From Streptomyces parvus (GTDB lineage: Bacteria; Actinomycetota; Actinomycetes; Streptomycetales; Streptomycetaceae), in assembly GCF_032121415.1 (NCBI RefSeq), contig NZ_CP135079.1, forward strand, positions 1,550,001 to 1,614,000: a DNA stretch of 64,000 nt, read 5' to 3'. The notes under the pieces were generated by a model. The model was not told the origin of the DNA. It was given only the letters and a program-made list of their open reading frames with translations, and did no database searches. Positions 27,475 to 34,913 of the stretch are shown in pieces; within the stretch, counting starts at the first letter, position 1, and each line of letters opens with the position of its first letter. Both the position numbers and the translations under genes were made by a program.

Positions 27475-28503
27475 TCAGATCCGGGTGACCGAGGAGACGG
27501 GCATCATGCCGACCGGATCGTAGCGGACCGCGGCGCCCGGGTAGGGGGCGTGGACGACCTGGCCGTTGCCGACGTACATGCCGATGTGGCTGGCGTCCGC
27601 CCGGTAGGCGACCAGGTCGCCGGGCTGGGCCTGGGAGAGGGGCACCATGCGGCCCGCGTAGCGCTGGGCCTGGGAGGTGCGGGGAAGGCTCACCCCGGCC
27701 TGGGCGTAGGCCCACTGCATCAGGCCGGAACAGTCGAATCCGGAGGGTCCGTCGGCGCCCCAGACGTAGGGTCTCCCGAGCGCCTGGTGGACGGCGGCCA
27801 CGGCGGACATCGCGCGGGCCGAGCCGGGGGCGACGCCGGAGAGGTCGGGCAGTCCTTCGCGGCCGGAGCGGGAGGCCCGGTCGAAGGAGGCGCGTTCCTC
27901 GGGCGGCAGCGAGTCGAGCAGTCGGCGGGCCTCGCGGAGCTTGGACTCGACGGCGCGTTTGTGGCGGGTGACGGCGGCCCGGTTGCGCTCCAGGTCGGTC
28001 AGGGCGCGAGTGGTCTCGGCGCGGGTCTGGGCGAGCCCCCGCTGCGCGTGCCGCAGCTTGTCCAGGGTCATCGCCTGGCGGGCTCCGGCCCGGTCGAGCG
28101 CCGCGGCCTGCTCCAGGTAGGTGTCCGGGTCGGCGGAGAGCAGCAGGGCGACCGAGGGGTCGATGGAGCCGGTGCGGTACTGGGCGCCCGCCATCGCGCC
28201 GAGCGCGTTGCGCATCTCGTTGACGCGTTGCTGGCCCCGGGCCGTGGCGTCCTGGGCGCGGTCCGCCTCGCCGCGCAGCCGCTTCACGCGCTCCCCGGCG
28301 GCGTTGAACCGCTCGGTGGCCTGCTCGGCCTCCTCGTAGAGGCGGTCGACGGCGGCCTTGGCGCTCTGTCGGGTCTCCTTCGGGTCGGCGCTCGCCGGGG
28401 CCCCGGTCAGGGTGGCGGCCGCGGTGGCTGCCGCCGCCGAGACGACCGTGACCCGGACGCCTCTGGTGAAGCCGGACTGTGTGCAACGGCGATGGGACAC
28501 CAC
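27475..28503 (-). CDS. secreted NlpC/P60 peptidoglycan hydrolase 1
   Basis: A 342-residue secreted hydrolase. A signal peptide (ends near ASADP) is followed by a long coiled coil (about 45-200), then an NlpC/P60 domain with the nucleophile in GFDCSGLMQWAYAQ and the catalytic His in ASHIGMYVGNGQ. It should cut stem peptides of peptidoglycan, and the coiled coil may autoinhibit it, as in RipA. The first GTG (28503) of a GTG-GTG pair is chosen because it gives MVSHRR, aligning with the MASHRR start of the paralogue at 28770-29795. GGAAGGGAG precedes it. The two genes are tandem paralogues. Confidence 0.9.
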   Translation of the reverse strand: MVSHRRCTQSGFTRGVRVTVVSAAAATAAATLTGAPASADPKETRQSAKAAVDRLYEEAEQATERFNAAGERVKRLRGEADRAQDATARGQQRVNEMRNALGAMAGAQYRTGSIDPSVALLLSADPDTYLEQAAALDRAGARQAMTLDKLRHAQRGLAQTRAETTRALTDLERNRAAVTRHKRAVESKLREARRLLDSLPPEERASFDRASRSGREGLPDLSGVAPGSARAMSAVAAVHQALGRPYVWGADGPSGFDCSGLMQWAYAQAGVSLPRTSQAQRYAGRMVPLSQAQPGDLVAYRADASHIGMYVGNGQVVHAPYPGAAVRYDPVGMMPVSSVTRI

Positions 28504-28662
28504 TGGTAGCCGCACTCCCTTCCGCTGACGCGGTGGTGCGCAGCCCCTGCCGCCCGGGTGGGCGGACGGAGTCCGGGAGCTGCGCAGCAGCCAGACAGTA
28601 ATCGGATGACTACGCACCGGCCAAAGACCCCTCCGCGGTCGGAACGGGGGCCGGAAAGCCGC

Positions 28663-28696
28663 CGCCCCGCCGGTGACCTTGGTCTCCGGCGGGGCG
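28663..28696 (-). terminator. terminator between the two NlpC/P60 genes
   Basis: CGCCCCGCCGG (28663-28673) pairs with CCGGCGGGGCG (28686-28696) across a 12-nt loop, about 74 nt after the stop of the upstream NlpC/P60 gene. It implies the paralogues are separately transcribed. The rest of the 266-bp gap holds a TACTGT (28594-28599, minus strand) that could be the promoter of the second gene. Confidence 0.7.
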
Positions 28697-28769
28697 GGGG
28701 CGTCAGCGTGGTGCGCGGCGATTCCCTCGTTCGGGCGTGCCGTCGCGCGCTGTCGCGTCAGCGTCAGCG

Positions 28770-29795
28770 TCAGATGCGGACGCCGAACTGGAAGGTGCCC
28801 ATGTAGTCCATCGACTCGTAGCGGACGACGGTGCCCGGCTTCGGGGCGTGCAGGATCTGGTTGTTGCCGGCGTAGAAGCCGACGTGCGCCAGGTTGTTGA
28901 AGAAGACCAGGTCGCCCGGCCTCAGCTGGCTGCGGCCGATCTTCGTGCCGTCGTTGTGCTGGGTGAACGTGGTCCGGCTGATGTGGACGTTCGCCTGGGC
29001 GAAGGCCCACTGGGTCAGGCCGGAGCAGTCGTAGGAGTTGGGGCCCGTGCCGCCGGAGACGTACGGCTTGCCGATCTGCGTGGCGGCGGCGGCCAGGGCG
29101 GCCGCGCCGCGGTTGGACGCGGGGGCCTCGTTGCCGAGTTCGACCCGGTCGCTGGCGGCGCGGCTGGCGCGCTGCTCGTCCTGCTGCATCTTGGCCCGCT
29201 CGGCCTGCGTCAGCGTGTTGAGGAGCTGCTGGGCGTCGGCCAGCTTGCCCTGGTACTTCTTCTTGTTCTCGCCGAGCGCCTTGCGGACGTCGGCGAGGTC
29301 GCCGAGCTTGTCCTGGGCTTCCTTGCGCTGCTGGGCGAGGGTGCGCTGCTTGGACTGGATCTTCTGCAGCGCTTCCGTCTGCTTGACCGTCAGCTGGTCG
29401 AGCGCGGAGGCCTGGTCGAGGAAGCTGTCCGGGTCCGAGGCGAGGAAGAGGGCGACGGACGGGTCGATGCCGCCGGAGCGGTACTGCGCGGTGGCGATCG
29501 AACCCAGCTCGGTGCGGAGCGTGTTGAGCTCGGCCTGACCGCGGGCGACCTTGTCCTGGAGCGCGTCGACTTCCTTCTTCAGGTTGTCCTGCTGCTCCTT
29601 GGCCCCGTTGTACTTCTCGGTGGCGGCCTCGGCCTCGTGGTAGAGCTTGTCGACCTTCGCCTTGACTTCGCTCTTGCTCGGCTTGGGGTCGGCGTGGGCG
29701 GCCTGGGAGGTCAGGGCCACGGCCGCGGCGGCGGTCGCGGTGAGCACGGTCACGCGGGTGCGGCTCGGCTGCTTGGGACGACGGTGGGACGCCAC
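28770..29795 (-). CDS. secreted NlpC/P60 peptidoglycan hydrolase 2
   Basis: A 341-residue paralogue of the neighbouring hydrolase: signal peptide ending near SQAAHADP, coiled coil with many Lys/Glu/Gln (about 40-220), then an NlpC/P60 domain with Cys in NSYDCSGLTQWAFAQ and His in LAHVGFYAGNN. It should be an extracellular D,L-endopeptidase of the cell wall. The GTG follows AAGGAG. Its 5' region holds a shortened ydaO-like (c-di-AMP) element, which would fit the known control of cell-wall hydrolases by c-di-AMP in Streptomyces. Confidence 0.92.
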   Translation of the reverse strand: MASHRRPKQPSRTRVTVLTATAAAAVALTSQAAHADPKPSKSEVKAKVDKLYHEAEAATEKYNGAKEQQDNLKKEVDALQDKVARGQAELNTLRTELGSIATAQYRSGGIDPSVALFLASDPDSFLDQASALDQLTVKQTEALQKIQSKQRTLAQQRKEAQDKLGDLADVRKALGENKKKYQGKLADAQQLLNTLTQAERAKMQQDEQRASRAASDRVELGNEAPASNRGAAALAAAATQIGKPYVSGGTGPNSYDCSGLTQWAFAQANVHISRTTFTQHNDGTKIGRSQLRPGDLVFFNNLAHVGFYAGNNQILHAPKPGTVVRYESMDYMGTFQFGVRI

Positions 29796-29821
29796 GAAGG
29801 CGAGCTCCTTCTTCCTCAGAG

Positions 29822-29882
29822 CCGCCTACCGGGCTTGTGGGGGACAGGATCCCCGGCTCCGTGCACATGACGGACTCGGCGG
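29822..29882 (-). promoter_or_regulatory. shortened ydaO-like (c-di-AMP) leader element
   Basis: Read on the minus strand, CCGCCGAGTCCG, CGGAGCCGGGGATCC and finally AGCCCGGTAGGCGG resemble the ends of actinobacterial ydaO riboswitches (GCCGA-rYCC, GGGGA, and AACCCGGTAGGCG before a GGAAGGAG). The outer CCGCC/GGCGG can pair. The whole is only 61 nt, so the internal ydaO half is missing or replaced. It ends about 20 nt before the AAGGAG of the NlpC/P60 gene. A partial match by eye, not a covariance-model hit. Confidence 0.35.
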
Positions 29883-30088
29883 TTCCTTCGCCGCCACCCC
29901 CAATGGGTGATCAACCGTGCGAAGGTTCGAGGCCTGACCTTAGTGACCATCTTGTGATCAGTTCAAATCCTCACAGGATTTTTCTCGTCACACCAGGAAC
30001 TTCTTTACTCTCACTCCACCGCGTGTAGCGGCGACTTGACGGTACGTTCCCAGAAATCCGGCATGTCACACATGCCACCCAAACCCCT
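29883..30088. other. AT-richer intergenic region upstream of NlpC/P60 gene 2
   Basis: About 200 bp with lower GC than the surroundings, including AAAAATCC and AAAGAAGTTCC-like runs. It must hold the promoter of the NlpC/P60 gene, but I cannot single out one -10/-35 pair. No ORF of interest is visible. The upstream neighbour on the same strand ends at 30089 without an evident strong hairpin. Confidence 0.5.
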
Positions 30089-31450
30089 TTAGACACGCGA
30101 AAGGCGCTTGAGGAGCAAGACGGATGCGACCGGCCGCGCCCCGGCCTTCGCCACGCCGTCCGCCACCTCGCGGTCGGTGGACACGACCACCACGGGCCGT
30201 CCCGGCGGCTCCGCGCGGGCGAGTTGGCGGATCACCTCGTCCGCCGTGACGCCGGGCTTGCTGAACAGCACCCGTACGCCGCGCGGCGGGGCGAGCAGCA
30301 CCGGGGCGGCCAGTTCGGCCCCGTCGAAGACACAGGTCATCTCGGCGCCGGTCTGCGCCGCGAGCACGGAGAGCCCGCCCAGCAGCCGCAACCGCTGCTT
30401 CTCCAGCGGCATCTGGGGATAGCCGGTCTTGGTGACGTTGTAGCCGTCCACGATGAGGTGCGCCTGCGGCAGCGCCAGCAGCTGGTCCAGCAGCGCCGGA
30501 TCGGTCTCCGAAAGAGCGCGCGCGGCAATGTCCTTGGGCGACATGCGGCCCGGCTCCAGCGCGTCCACGGTGTCGGCGGGATGGGTGGTCGCCGGAGGGA
30601 GCGCCAGCTCCCGCCGCAGCCCCGCGGCCGCGTCCAGCACGGTGTCCAGGAGCAACCGCAGCCTCATGTCCTCCACCGAGCGGCCTTCGCGGGCGGCGCG
30701 GCGGCTCGCCTCCAGGGCCGCCTCGGCCTCCGCCAGCCGCCCCTTGAGCCGGCGCGACTCACTCTCCACGGCGGAGAGCTGGGCGGCCGACTCGGCCCGT
30801 ACGGCGTCGGTCTCGGCGGCGCTGCGGCGCAGGGCGGCCTCGCCGCGCTTCACCTCGCTGAGCGCGCTGCGCAGCTTGCGGTGCAGCGACTCGGCCTCCT
30901 TGCGGGCCGCCTCCAGCTCGGTGCGCAGCCGCTCGGTCTCGGTGCGGGTGTGGGCGCGGGCCCGCTCCAGCTCCTCGCGCAGCTGGTCCAGTTCCCGCCG
31001 CGTCTCCTCGTCCGCCCGTTCCGCGTCGGCGCGCTGGACCTCCTCGCCGGCCGATTCGACCAGCTTGACCCAGCCGGCCGGGCGCAGCACATAGGCGGCC
31101 GCGGCCACATCGAGGGGATCGGCGGCGGCGGGCGGCGCGCCCGCCTCCAGCGCACCCGTCAGCTCGGGCTGGGACTGGCCGAGCCGCTCACCGATCCGCC
31201 GCCGGAAGACGGCGTCGCCCTCCAGCGCGGCGGCCATCGCGTTCCCCGCGAACTTCGCCCGCCGGGTCGGGGTGAACCGGGCGTACTGCCGTAGCTGGGC
31301 GGGCAGTTCGGCGACGGTCAGAGCACCGAAGGCGTCCGAGACCAGCGCGATCACCCGCCGTCGCACGCCCTCGGGCAGCGGACGGCCGAGCGCCTCTGCG
31401 CCGCCGTCGGCCTCCTCGGCCGGTCCGGCGCCGCTGGTCGGCTGATCCAC
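30089..31450 (-). CDS. NYN-domain (YacP-like) RNA-binding protein with coiled coil
   Basis: A 453-residue protein. The N-terminal 150 residues are helical, residues about 150-260 form a strong Glu/Arg/Ala-rich coiled coil, and the last 150 residues are a YacP/NYN nuclease-like domain (AHLIVDGYNVTKTGYP with the first Asp, MTCVFDGAE, and VVVVSTDREVADG with later acidic residues). Such PIN-like domains act in RNA processing. The GTG at 31450 follows GGGGTGACGGAC. The adjacent gene on the same strand ends 39 nt upstream and encodes a small zinc-finger-like protein. Confidence 0.83.
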   Translation of the reverse strand: MDQPTSGAGPAEEADGGAEALGRPLPEGVRRRVIALVSDAFGALTVAELPAQLRQYARFTPTRRAKFAGNAMAAALEGDAVFRRRIGERLGQSQPELTGALEAGAPPAAADPLDVAAAAYVLRPAGWVKLVESAGEEVQRADAERADEETRRELDQLREELERARAHTRTETERLRTELEAARKEAESLHRKLRSALSEVKRGEAALRRSAAETDAVRAESAAQLSAVESESRRLKGRLAEAEAALEASRRAAREGRSVEDMRLRLLLDTVLDAAAGLRRELALPPATTHPADTVDALEPGRMSPKDIAARALSETDPALLDQLLALPQAHLIVDGYNVTKTGYPQMPLEKQRLRLLGGLSVLAAQTGAEMTCVFDGAELAAPVLLAPPRGVRVLFSKPGVTADEVIRQLARAEPPGRPVVVVSTDREVADGVAKAGARPVASVLLLKRLSRV

Positions 31451-31489
31451 CGTCCGTCACCCCATAGATATGTCGAAGGGTGCGCTCCC

Positions 31490-31732
31490 TCAGGAAGCGG
31501 CACCCGGCCTGTCCACCAGTTCGATCTGGTCCACCGCGTTGCACCAACGGCAGCGGACCGACTCGATGGTCTCACTGACGACCTCCCGCTCCTCGACACT
31601 CGACTCACCGGCCAGGTCGAGGTGCACGTACTCCACGACCTTGGAGGAGCGGGTCACGTCGAAGCGCGTGAGGTTGCCGCACAGGGTGCAGCGCCAGCGG
31701 GTCGAGTCCGTCGGCAGGGGAACCGTCGCCAT
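31490..31732 (-). CDS. small CxxC zinc-finger-like protein
   Basis: An 80-residue protein with two CxxC pairs, CTLCGN (about 16-21) and CRWCNA (about 60-65), a layout that suggests a structural zinc site. The region between is acidic (ESSVEEREVVSETIES). The ATG at 31732 is chosen because AGAGGA lies upstream; the longer ORF to 31879 starts inside the divergent promoter region. It may form a transcript with the NYN gene. No specific function can be assigned. Confidence 0.72.
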   Translation of the reverse strand: MATVPLPTDSTRWRCTLCGNLTRFDVTRSSKVVEYVHLDLAGESSVEEREVVSETIESVRCRWCNAVDQIELVDRPGAAS

Positions 31733-31926
31733 CGTTTGCGTCCTCTTTCGTCGTTTCCAGGAGCCCGCGCCGGGCGCGCCGCCGCGACTCCACCTGTCTA
31801 CGTCAAGGATCTCGCGGTGCGCCGTCGAACTGCGGAAGTCCTGGCGTAACCCTACGGCCTCGCGTATAGGCATCGGCACGGCGAGGCGCTCCGTCCCGTT
31901 CTCGACCGGTACGCCATGCTCTGTAC

Positions 31927-32682
31927 ATGATCGAGTGGCGGCAGGCCGGATGGCGGACCACGGCCGGCAGGATCCGGGACGCGGCGGTGTCGAGCGGCGC
32001 CCCGGTCACGTACGGGCTGATCGGCGTGTGCGGGGTCATCTTCCTGATCAGCCCGCTCTCCGGTTTCGGCGGCGCCGCCCACCGGAGCGAGGAGGCGCTG
32101 CTCTCCGCGCAGGCCGCGTACTTCGAGCGGTGGGGGGTGATCCCCGCCGAGCTGTGGGAGGGCTCCGCGCACGCCCTGACCACCCCGTTCACGGCGCTGT
32201 TCGTGCACGGCAGCTGGCTGCACCTGCTGGGCAACCTGCTGTTCCTGTACGTGTTCGGCGCGATGGCCGAGGAGCGCATGGGGCGGACGCGGTTCGCGCT
32301 GTTCTACATGGGCTGCGGCTATGTGGCGCTGGTCTGCTACGCGGCGGCGCACGCGGACTCCGAGCAGACGCTGGTCGGGGCGTCGGGGGCGATCTCCGCG
32401 GTGCTCGGCGCGTTCCTGTACCTCTTCCCCAAGGCCCGGGTGACCAGCCTGTTCCCGTTCCTCTTCTTCCTGCCACTGCGCTTTCCCGCCTGGATCGTGC
32501 TGATCTTCTGGTTCGGGCTCCAGTGGGCGGCGGCGCAGAGCGCGGACGCCGGGCCGGGGGTGGCGTATCTGGCGCATGTCGCCGGGTTCGCCGCCGGGTT
32601 CCTCTACGCCTGGGTGCGGTATGGGCGGAGGGCTAGAGTGAAGGTTCCAGCCACGGCCACCGAGGGAGACAGTCAGCCGTGA
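31927..32682 (+). CDS. rhomboid-family intramembrane serine protease
   Basis: A 251-residue membrane protease with about six helices. The catalytic serine is S153 in GASGAISAV, the His is H217 in YLAHVAGFAAG, and the conserved HGSWLHLLGN loop starts at 94, so it is probably active. It would cut membrane proteins within the bilayer; targets are unknown. No Shine-Dalgarno is seen before the ATG, and CATGCT ends 6 nt upstream, so a leaderless start is possible. The stop overlaps the next gene's GTG (GTGA). Confidence 0.9.
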   Translation: MIEWRQAGWRTTAGRIRDAAVSSGAPVTYGLIGVCGVIFLISPLSGFGGAAHRSEEALLSAQAAYFERWGVIPAELWEGSAHALTTPFTALFVHGSWLHLLGNLLFLYVFGAMAEERMGRTRFALFYMGCGYVALVCYAAAHADSEQTLVGASGAISAVLGAFLYLFPKARVTSLFPFLFFLPLRFPAWIVLIFWFGLQWAAAQSADAGPGVAYLAHVAGFAAGFLYAWVRYGRRARVKVPATATEGDSQP

Positions 32683-32960
32683 TCACCGCGATCGTGCTCA
32701 TCAAGACCAGTGTGGACCGGATTCCGGAGATCGCCGAGGCCATCGCCGCGCTGGACAGCGTCAGCGAGGTCTTCTCCGTCACCGGCACCTACGACCTGAT
32801 CGCCATGGTCCGGGTCGCCCGGCACGACGACCTCGCCGATGTCATCCCCGGCCGGATCAGCAAGATTCCGGGCGTCGAGGGCACGGACACCCATGTGGCG
32901 TTCCGTACGTACTCCCAGCACGACCTGGAAGCGGCGTTCGCCATCGGCCTCGACGCGTAA
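32679..32960 (+). CDS. stand-alone Lrp/AsnC ligand-binding (RAM) domain protein
   Basis: A 93-residue protein that is only the regulator-of-amino-acid-metabolism domain of Lrp/AsnC regulators: ITAIVLIKTSVDRIPEIAEA, VSEVFSVTGTYDLIAMVRV and a C-terminal helix. There is no helix-turn-helix, so it cannot bind DNA by itself and may oligomerise with full Lrp proteins or act as a small-molecule sensor. It overlaps the rhomboid gene by 4 bp and is followed at once by a 20-bp terminator. Confidence 0.88.
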   Translation: MITAIVLIKTSVDRIPEIAEAIAALDSVSEVFSVTGTYDLIAMVRVARHDDLADVIPGRISKIPGVEGTDTHVAFRTYSQHDLEAAFAIGLDA

Positions 32961-32967
32961 CTCCGGT

Positions 32968-33014
32968 ACACCTCGGCCGGGGACGGGCAGCGCGCCCGTC
33001 CCCGGCCGAGGTGT
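32968..33014. terminator. strong terminator after the rhomboid/AsnC operon
   Basis: A perfect 20-bp stem with a 7-nt loop starts 8 nt after the stop of the AsnC-like gene, and is followed by TT. It also could end transcription from the opposite strand. Confidence 0.92.
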
Positions 33015-33050
33015 TTCCGTACGGTCCCGCCCTCGGACCTGCGCGGCCCG

Positions 33051-33131
33051 AGGGGGTGTCCTGCCGGCCGTCCCAGGCTCGCGTGCCCCGGCACCGCACC
33101 CTGATCCGGTCTGACCGACAGGACACCCCCT
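33051..33131. repeat. spaced inverted repeat at the 3' end of the aminotransferase gene
   Basis: AGGGGGTGTCCTG (33051-33063) and CAGGACACCCCCT (33119-33131) are perfect 13-bp arms separated by 55 nt. The right arm covers the stop codon of the minus-strand aminotransferase. The inner part is not strongly self-complementary. Confidence 0.6.
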
Positions 33132-34494
33132 ACCCGCGGTCCGGGACGCAGCGGCCGTCCTCGGTGCGGTACTTCCACCGGGCGCCCTCGCGGACCAGCT
33201 CGGAGACCGCGCGCAGGAAACGGTCGATGTGCTCGTCGGGCGTGCCGGCCCCGAAGCTGACCCGGATCGCGTTGAGCGAGAGCTCGCCCGGCTCGGCCTC
33301 GGGGGCGCCGCACTCCCCCGGGTCCTGCGGGTCGCTGCCGAGGAGGGTGCGCACGAGCGGGTGGGCGCAGAAGAGGCCGTCGCGCACCCCGATGCCGTAC
33401 TCGGCGGAGAGCGCCGCGGCGAAGTGCGAGCTGTTCCAGCCGCGCACCACGAAGGAGATGACGCCGACCCGGGGCGCGTCTTCGCCGAAGAGCGAGAGCA
33501 CCTGCACCTCGGGCACCTCGGCGAGCCCTTCACGGACCCGGGACACCAGCTCCTGCTCCCGGGCGACGAGGTTGTCGAAGCCCGCCTCGGTGAGGGCCTT
33601 GCAGGCGGAGGCGATGGAGTAGACGCCGATGACGTTGGGCGAACCGGCCTCGTGGCGGGCGGCCGTGGTGTGCCAGTCGACGTCCACGCCGCCGTCGGCG
33701 CGCCGGGCGACCTTGCGGGACGCGCCGCCGCCGGCGAGGTACGGCTCGGCGGCCCGGAGCCAGTCGGCGCGGCCGGCCAGGACCCCGGAGCCGAAGGGCG
33801 CGTACAGCTTGTGGCCGGAGAACGCGACCCAGTCGACGTCCAGTTCGGCGATGTCGACGGGGTGGTGCGGGGCGAGCTGGGCGGCGTCCAGGACGATGCG
33901 GGCGCCGTGCGCGTGGGCGGCGGCGGCCAGTTCCTTGACCGGCCACAGCTCGCCGGTCACGTTGGAGGCGCCGGTGACGCAGACGAGGGCCGGGCCGTAG
34001 GGGTCGCGGTCGGCGAGCGCGCGCTCCAGGGTCTCGACGGCCTGGCCCGGGGTGCGGGGCGCGTCGAGGTAGGTGACCCGGGCGTCGCGCCAGGGCAGCA
34101 GGGAGGCGTGGTGCTCGGTCTCGTACACGAAGACCTGGCAGTTCGCGGGGATGGCGGCGGCCAGCAGGTTGAGGGAGTCGGTCGTGGAGCGGGTGAAGAC
34201 CACCTGGTCCTCCGGGCGGCAGCCGAGGAACTCGGCGACCGTGCGGCGGCTGTTCTCGAAGAGGTCGGTGGAGAGCTGCGAGAGGTATCCGGCACCGCGG
34301 TGGACACTGCCGTAGTACGGGGCGTACGCGGCGACGTCGTCCCAGACCCGCTGGAGGGCAGGGGCGCTGGCGGCGTAGTCGAGCGCGGCGTAGGAGACTT
34401 CACCGCCGGTGACGAGCGGAACGGTGACGTCCTGACCCAGAACGGGCAGCGGGGCACAAACCGACGGTTCGAGGGCAGCGGTGGAGACAGACAT
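33130..34494 (-). CDS. class V aminotransferase, SufS/cysteine desulfurase-like
   Basis: A 454-residue PLP enzyme. The Schiff-base lysine is K229 in AFSGHKLYAPFG, HH at 128-129 and DAAQ at 203-206 bind PLP, and RDGLFCAHPL late in the protein places a cysteine where SufS-type cysteine desulfurases have their catalytic Cys (RxGxxCAxP). It may thus mobilise sulfur from cysteine or act on a related amino acid. The ATG follows GGGAG. A SAM-IV riboswitch and a six-codon leader ORF lie upstream, which ties it to methionine/cysteine economy. The N-terminal 35 residues are an extension. Confidence 0.82.
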   Translation of the reverse strand: MSVSTAALEPSVCAPLPVLGQDVTVPLVTGGEVSYAALDYAASAPALQRVWDDVAAYAPYYGSVHRGAGYLSQLSTDLFENSRRTVAEFLGCRPEDQVVFTRSTTDSLNLLAAAIPANCQVFVYETEHHASLLPWRDARVTYLDAPRTPGQAVETLERALADRDPYGPALVCVTGASNVTGELWPVKELAAAAHAHGARIVLDAAQLAPHHPVDIAELDVDWVAFSGHKLYAPFGSGVLAGRADWLRAAEPYLAGGGASRKVARRADGGVDVDWHTTAARHEAGSPNVIGVYSIASACKALTEAGFDNLVAREQELVSRVREGLAEVPEVQVLSLFGEDAPRVGVISFVVRGWNSSHFAAALSAEYGIGVRDGLFCAHPLVRTLLGSDPQDPGECGAPEAEPGELSLNAIRVSFGAGTPDEHIDRFLRAVSELVREGARWKYRTEDGRCVPDRG

Positions 34495-34595
34495 GGCGAA
34501 CTCCCGTAACAGGCAGGCGAAATCAACGCGCCCGCGGATACGCGGCGGCGCGGAGAGGGAAGGAAGAGAGGTGCGCTGAAGAAGGGCGGTCAGCT

Positions 34596-34615
34596 CAGGG
34601 CAGAAAGAAGCCCTG
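34596..34615 (-). promoter_or_regulatory. hairpin in the aminotransferase leader
   Basis: CAGGGC pairs with GCCCTG around an 8-nt pyrimidine-rich loop (minus strand), 10 nt after the stop of the MSKRMR leader ORF. It may be part of the expression platform. Confidence 0.4.
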
Positions 34616-34624
34616 GGACGAGCC

Positions 34625-34645
34625 CTAACGCATTCGCTTGCTCAC
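34625..34645 (-). CDS. six-codon leader ORF (MSKRMR)
   Basis: GTG AGC AAG CGA ATG CGT TAG is preceded by AGGGAG at a 6-nt spacing, a better ribosome site than many real genes here. It sits after the SAM-IV aptamer and about 130 nt before the aminotransferase ATG. It may be a translated leader that couples ribosome passage to downstream structure, or a riboswitch reporter ORF whose translation is switched. The 61-codon frame reading through it from 34810 overlaps the aptamer and is not credible. Confidence 0.5.
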   Translation of the reverse strand: MSKRMR

Positions 34646-34679
34646 AGAAGGCTCCCTAGGGACCAGGACCCCGGGGGCT

Positions 34680-34696
34680 GGCATCCGCTGGATGCC
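34680..34696 (-). promoter_or_regulatory. hairpin directly after the SAM-IV aptamer
   Basis: GGCATCC and GGATGCC pair with a 3-nt loop just 3' of the aptamer core and upstream of the leader ORF's Shine-Dalgarno; likely part of the aptamer end or switching platform. Confidence 0.45.
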
Positions 34697-34698
34697 GA

Positions 34699-34818
34699 GG
34701 GGCCCGCGCTTGCCGCAGACCTCGCTGCCTACGGCCTGGTCTTCACCCGGGGCACCCCGCCACGGACGGAGGGTTGCCGGACAGCGGGCCGGGGCCGTAG
34801 TCGCTGTCACTCATGACC
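34699..34818 (-). promoter_or_regulatory. SAM-IV riboswitch
   Basis: Read on the minus strand it contains, in order, GGTCATGAGTG, CCGGCAACCCTCC, GGCGGGGTGCCCCGGGTGA, AGACCAGG, a variable stem (GTAGGCAGCGAGGTCTGCGG in part) and CAAGCGCGGGCCC. These are the hallmark blocks of the actinobacterial SAM-IV aptamer, including the M. tuberculosis example I remember. It follows a promoter (TTGCGC-16 nt-CAAGAT) and precedes the leader ORF and the SufS-like gene. It binds S-adenosylmethionine and normally turns sulfur genes off. Confidence 0.93.
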
Positions 34819-34826
34819 TGCGCAGC

Positions 34827-34854
34827 ATCTTGCCATATGTGTCCGCACGCGCAA
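34827..34854 (-). promoter_or_regulatory. promoter of the SAM-IV leader
   Basis: On the minus strand TTGCGC (34849-34854) and CAAGAT (34827-34832) are 16 nt apart, and the aptamer begins 9 nt after the -10. The -35 overlaps the trpD terminator stem by one base. Confidence 0.55.
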
Positions 34855-34884
34855 GGGCGCAGTCCGGCATCCGGACTGCGCCCT
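34854..34884 (-). terminator. terminator of trpD
   Basis: A perfect 14-bp stem (AGGGCGCAGTCCGG and complement) with a CAT loop lies 29 nt after the trpD stop. Confidence 0.9.
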
Positions 34885-34913
34885 GGGTCACACGTGTGCG
34901 CCGCGGACTGGAC

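Noticed and set aside
28504..28660. second ydaO-like element before NlpC/P60 gene 1
   Set aside because: The leader has short hairpins but none of the GCCGA, GGGGA or GTAGGCG blocks.
29941..29990. CRP-like site TGTGA...TCACA upstream of the NlpC/P60 gene
   Set aside because: The half-sites are 13 nt apart, not the 6 nt required for CRP family binding.
34625..34810. 61-codon ORF upstream of the aminotransferase
   Set aside because: It overlaps the SAM-IV aptamer almost completely; only its last six codons, with their own ribosome site, are plausible.
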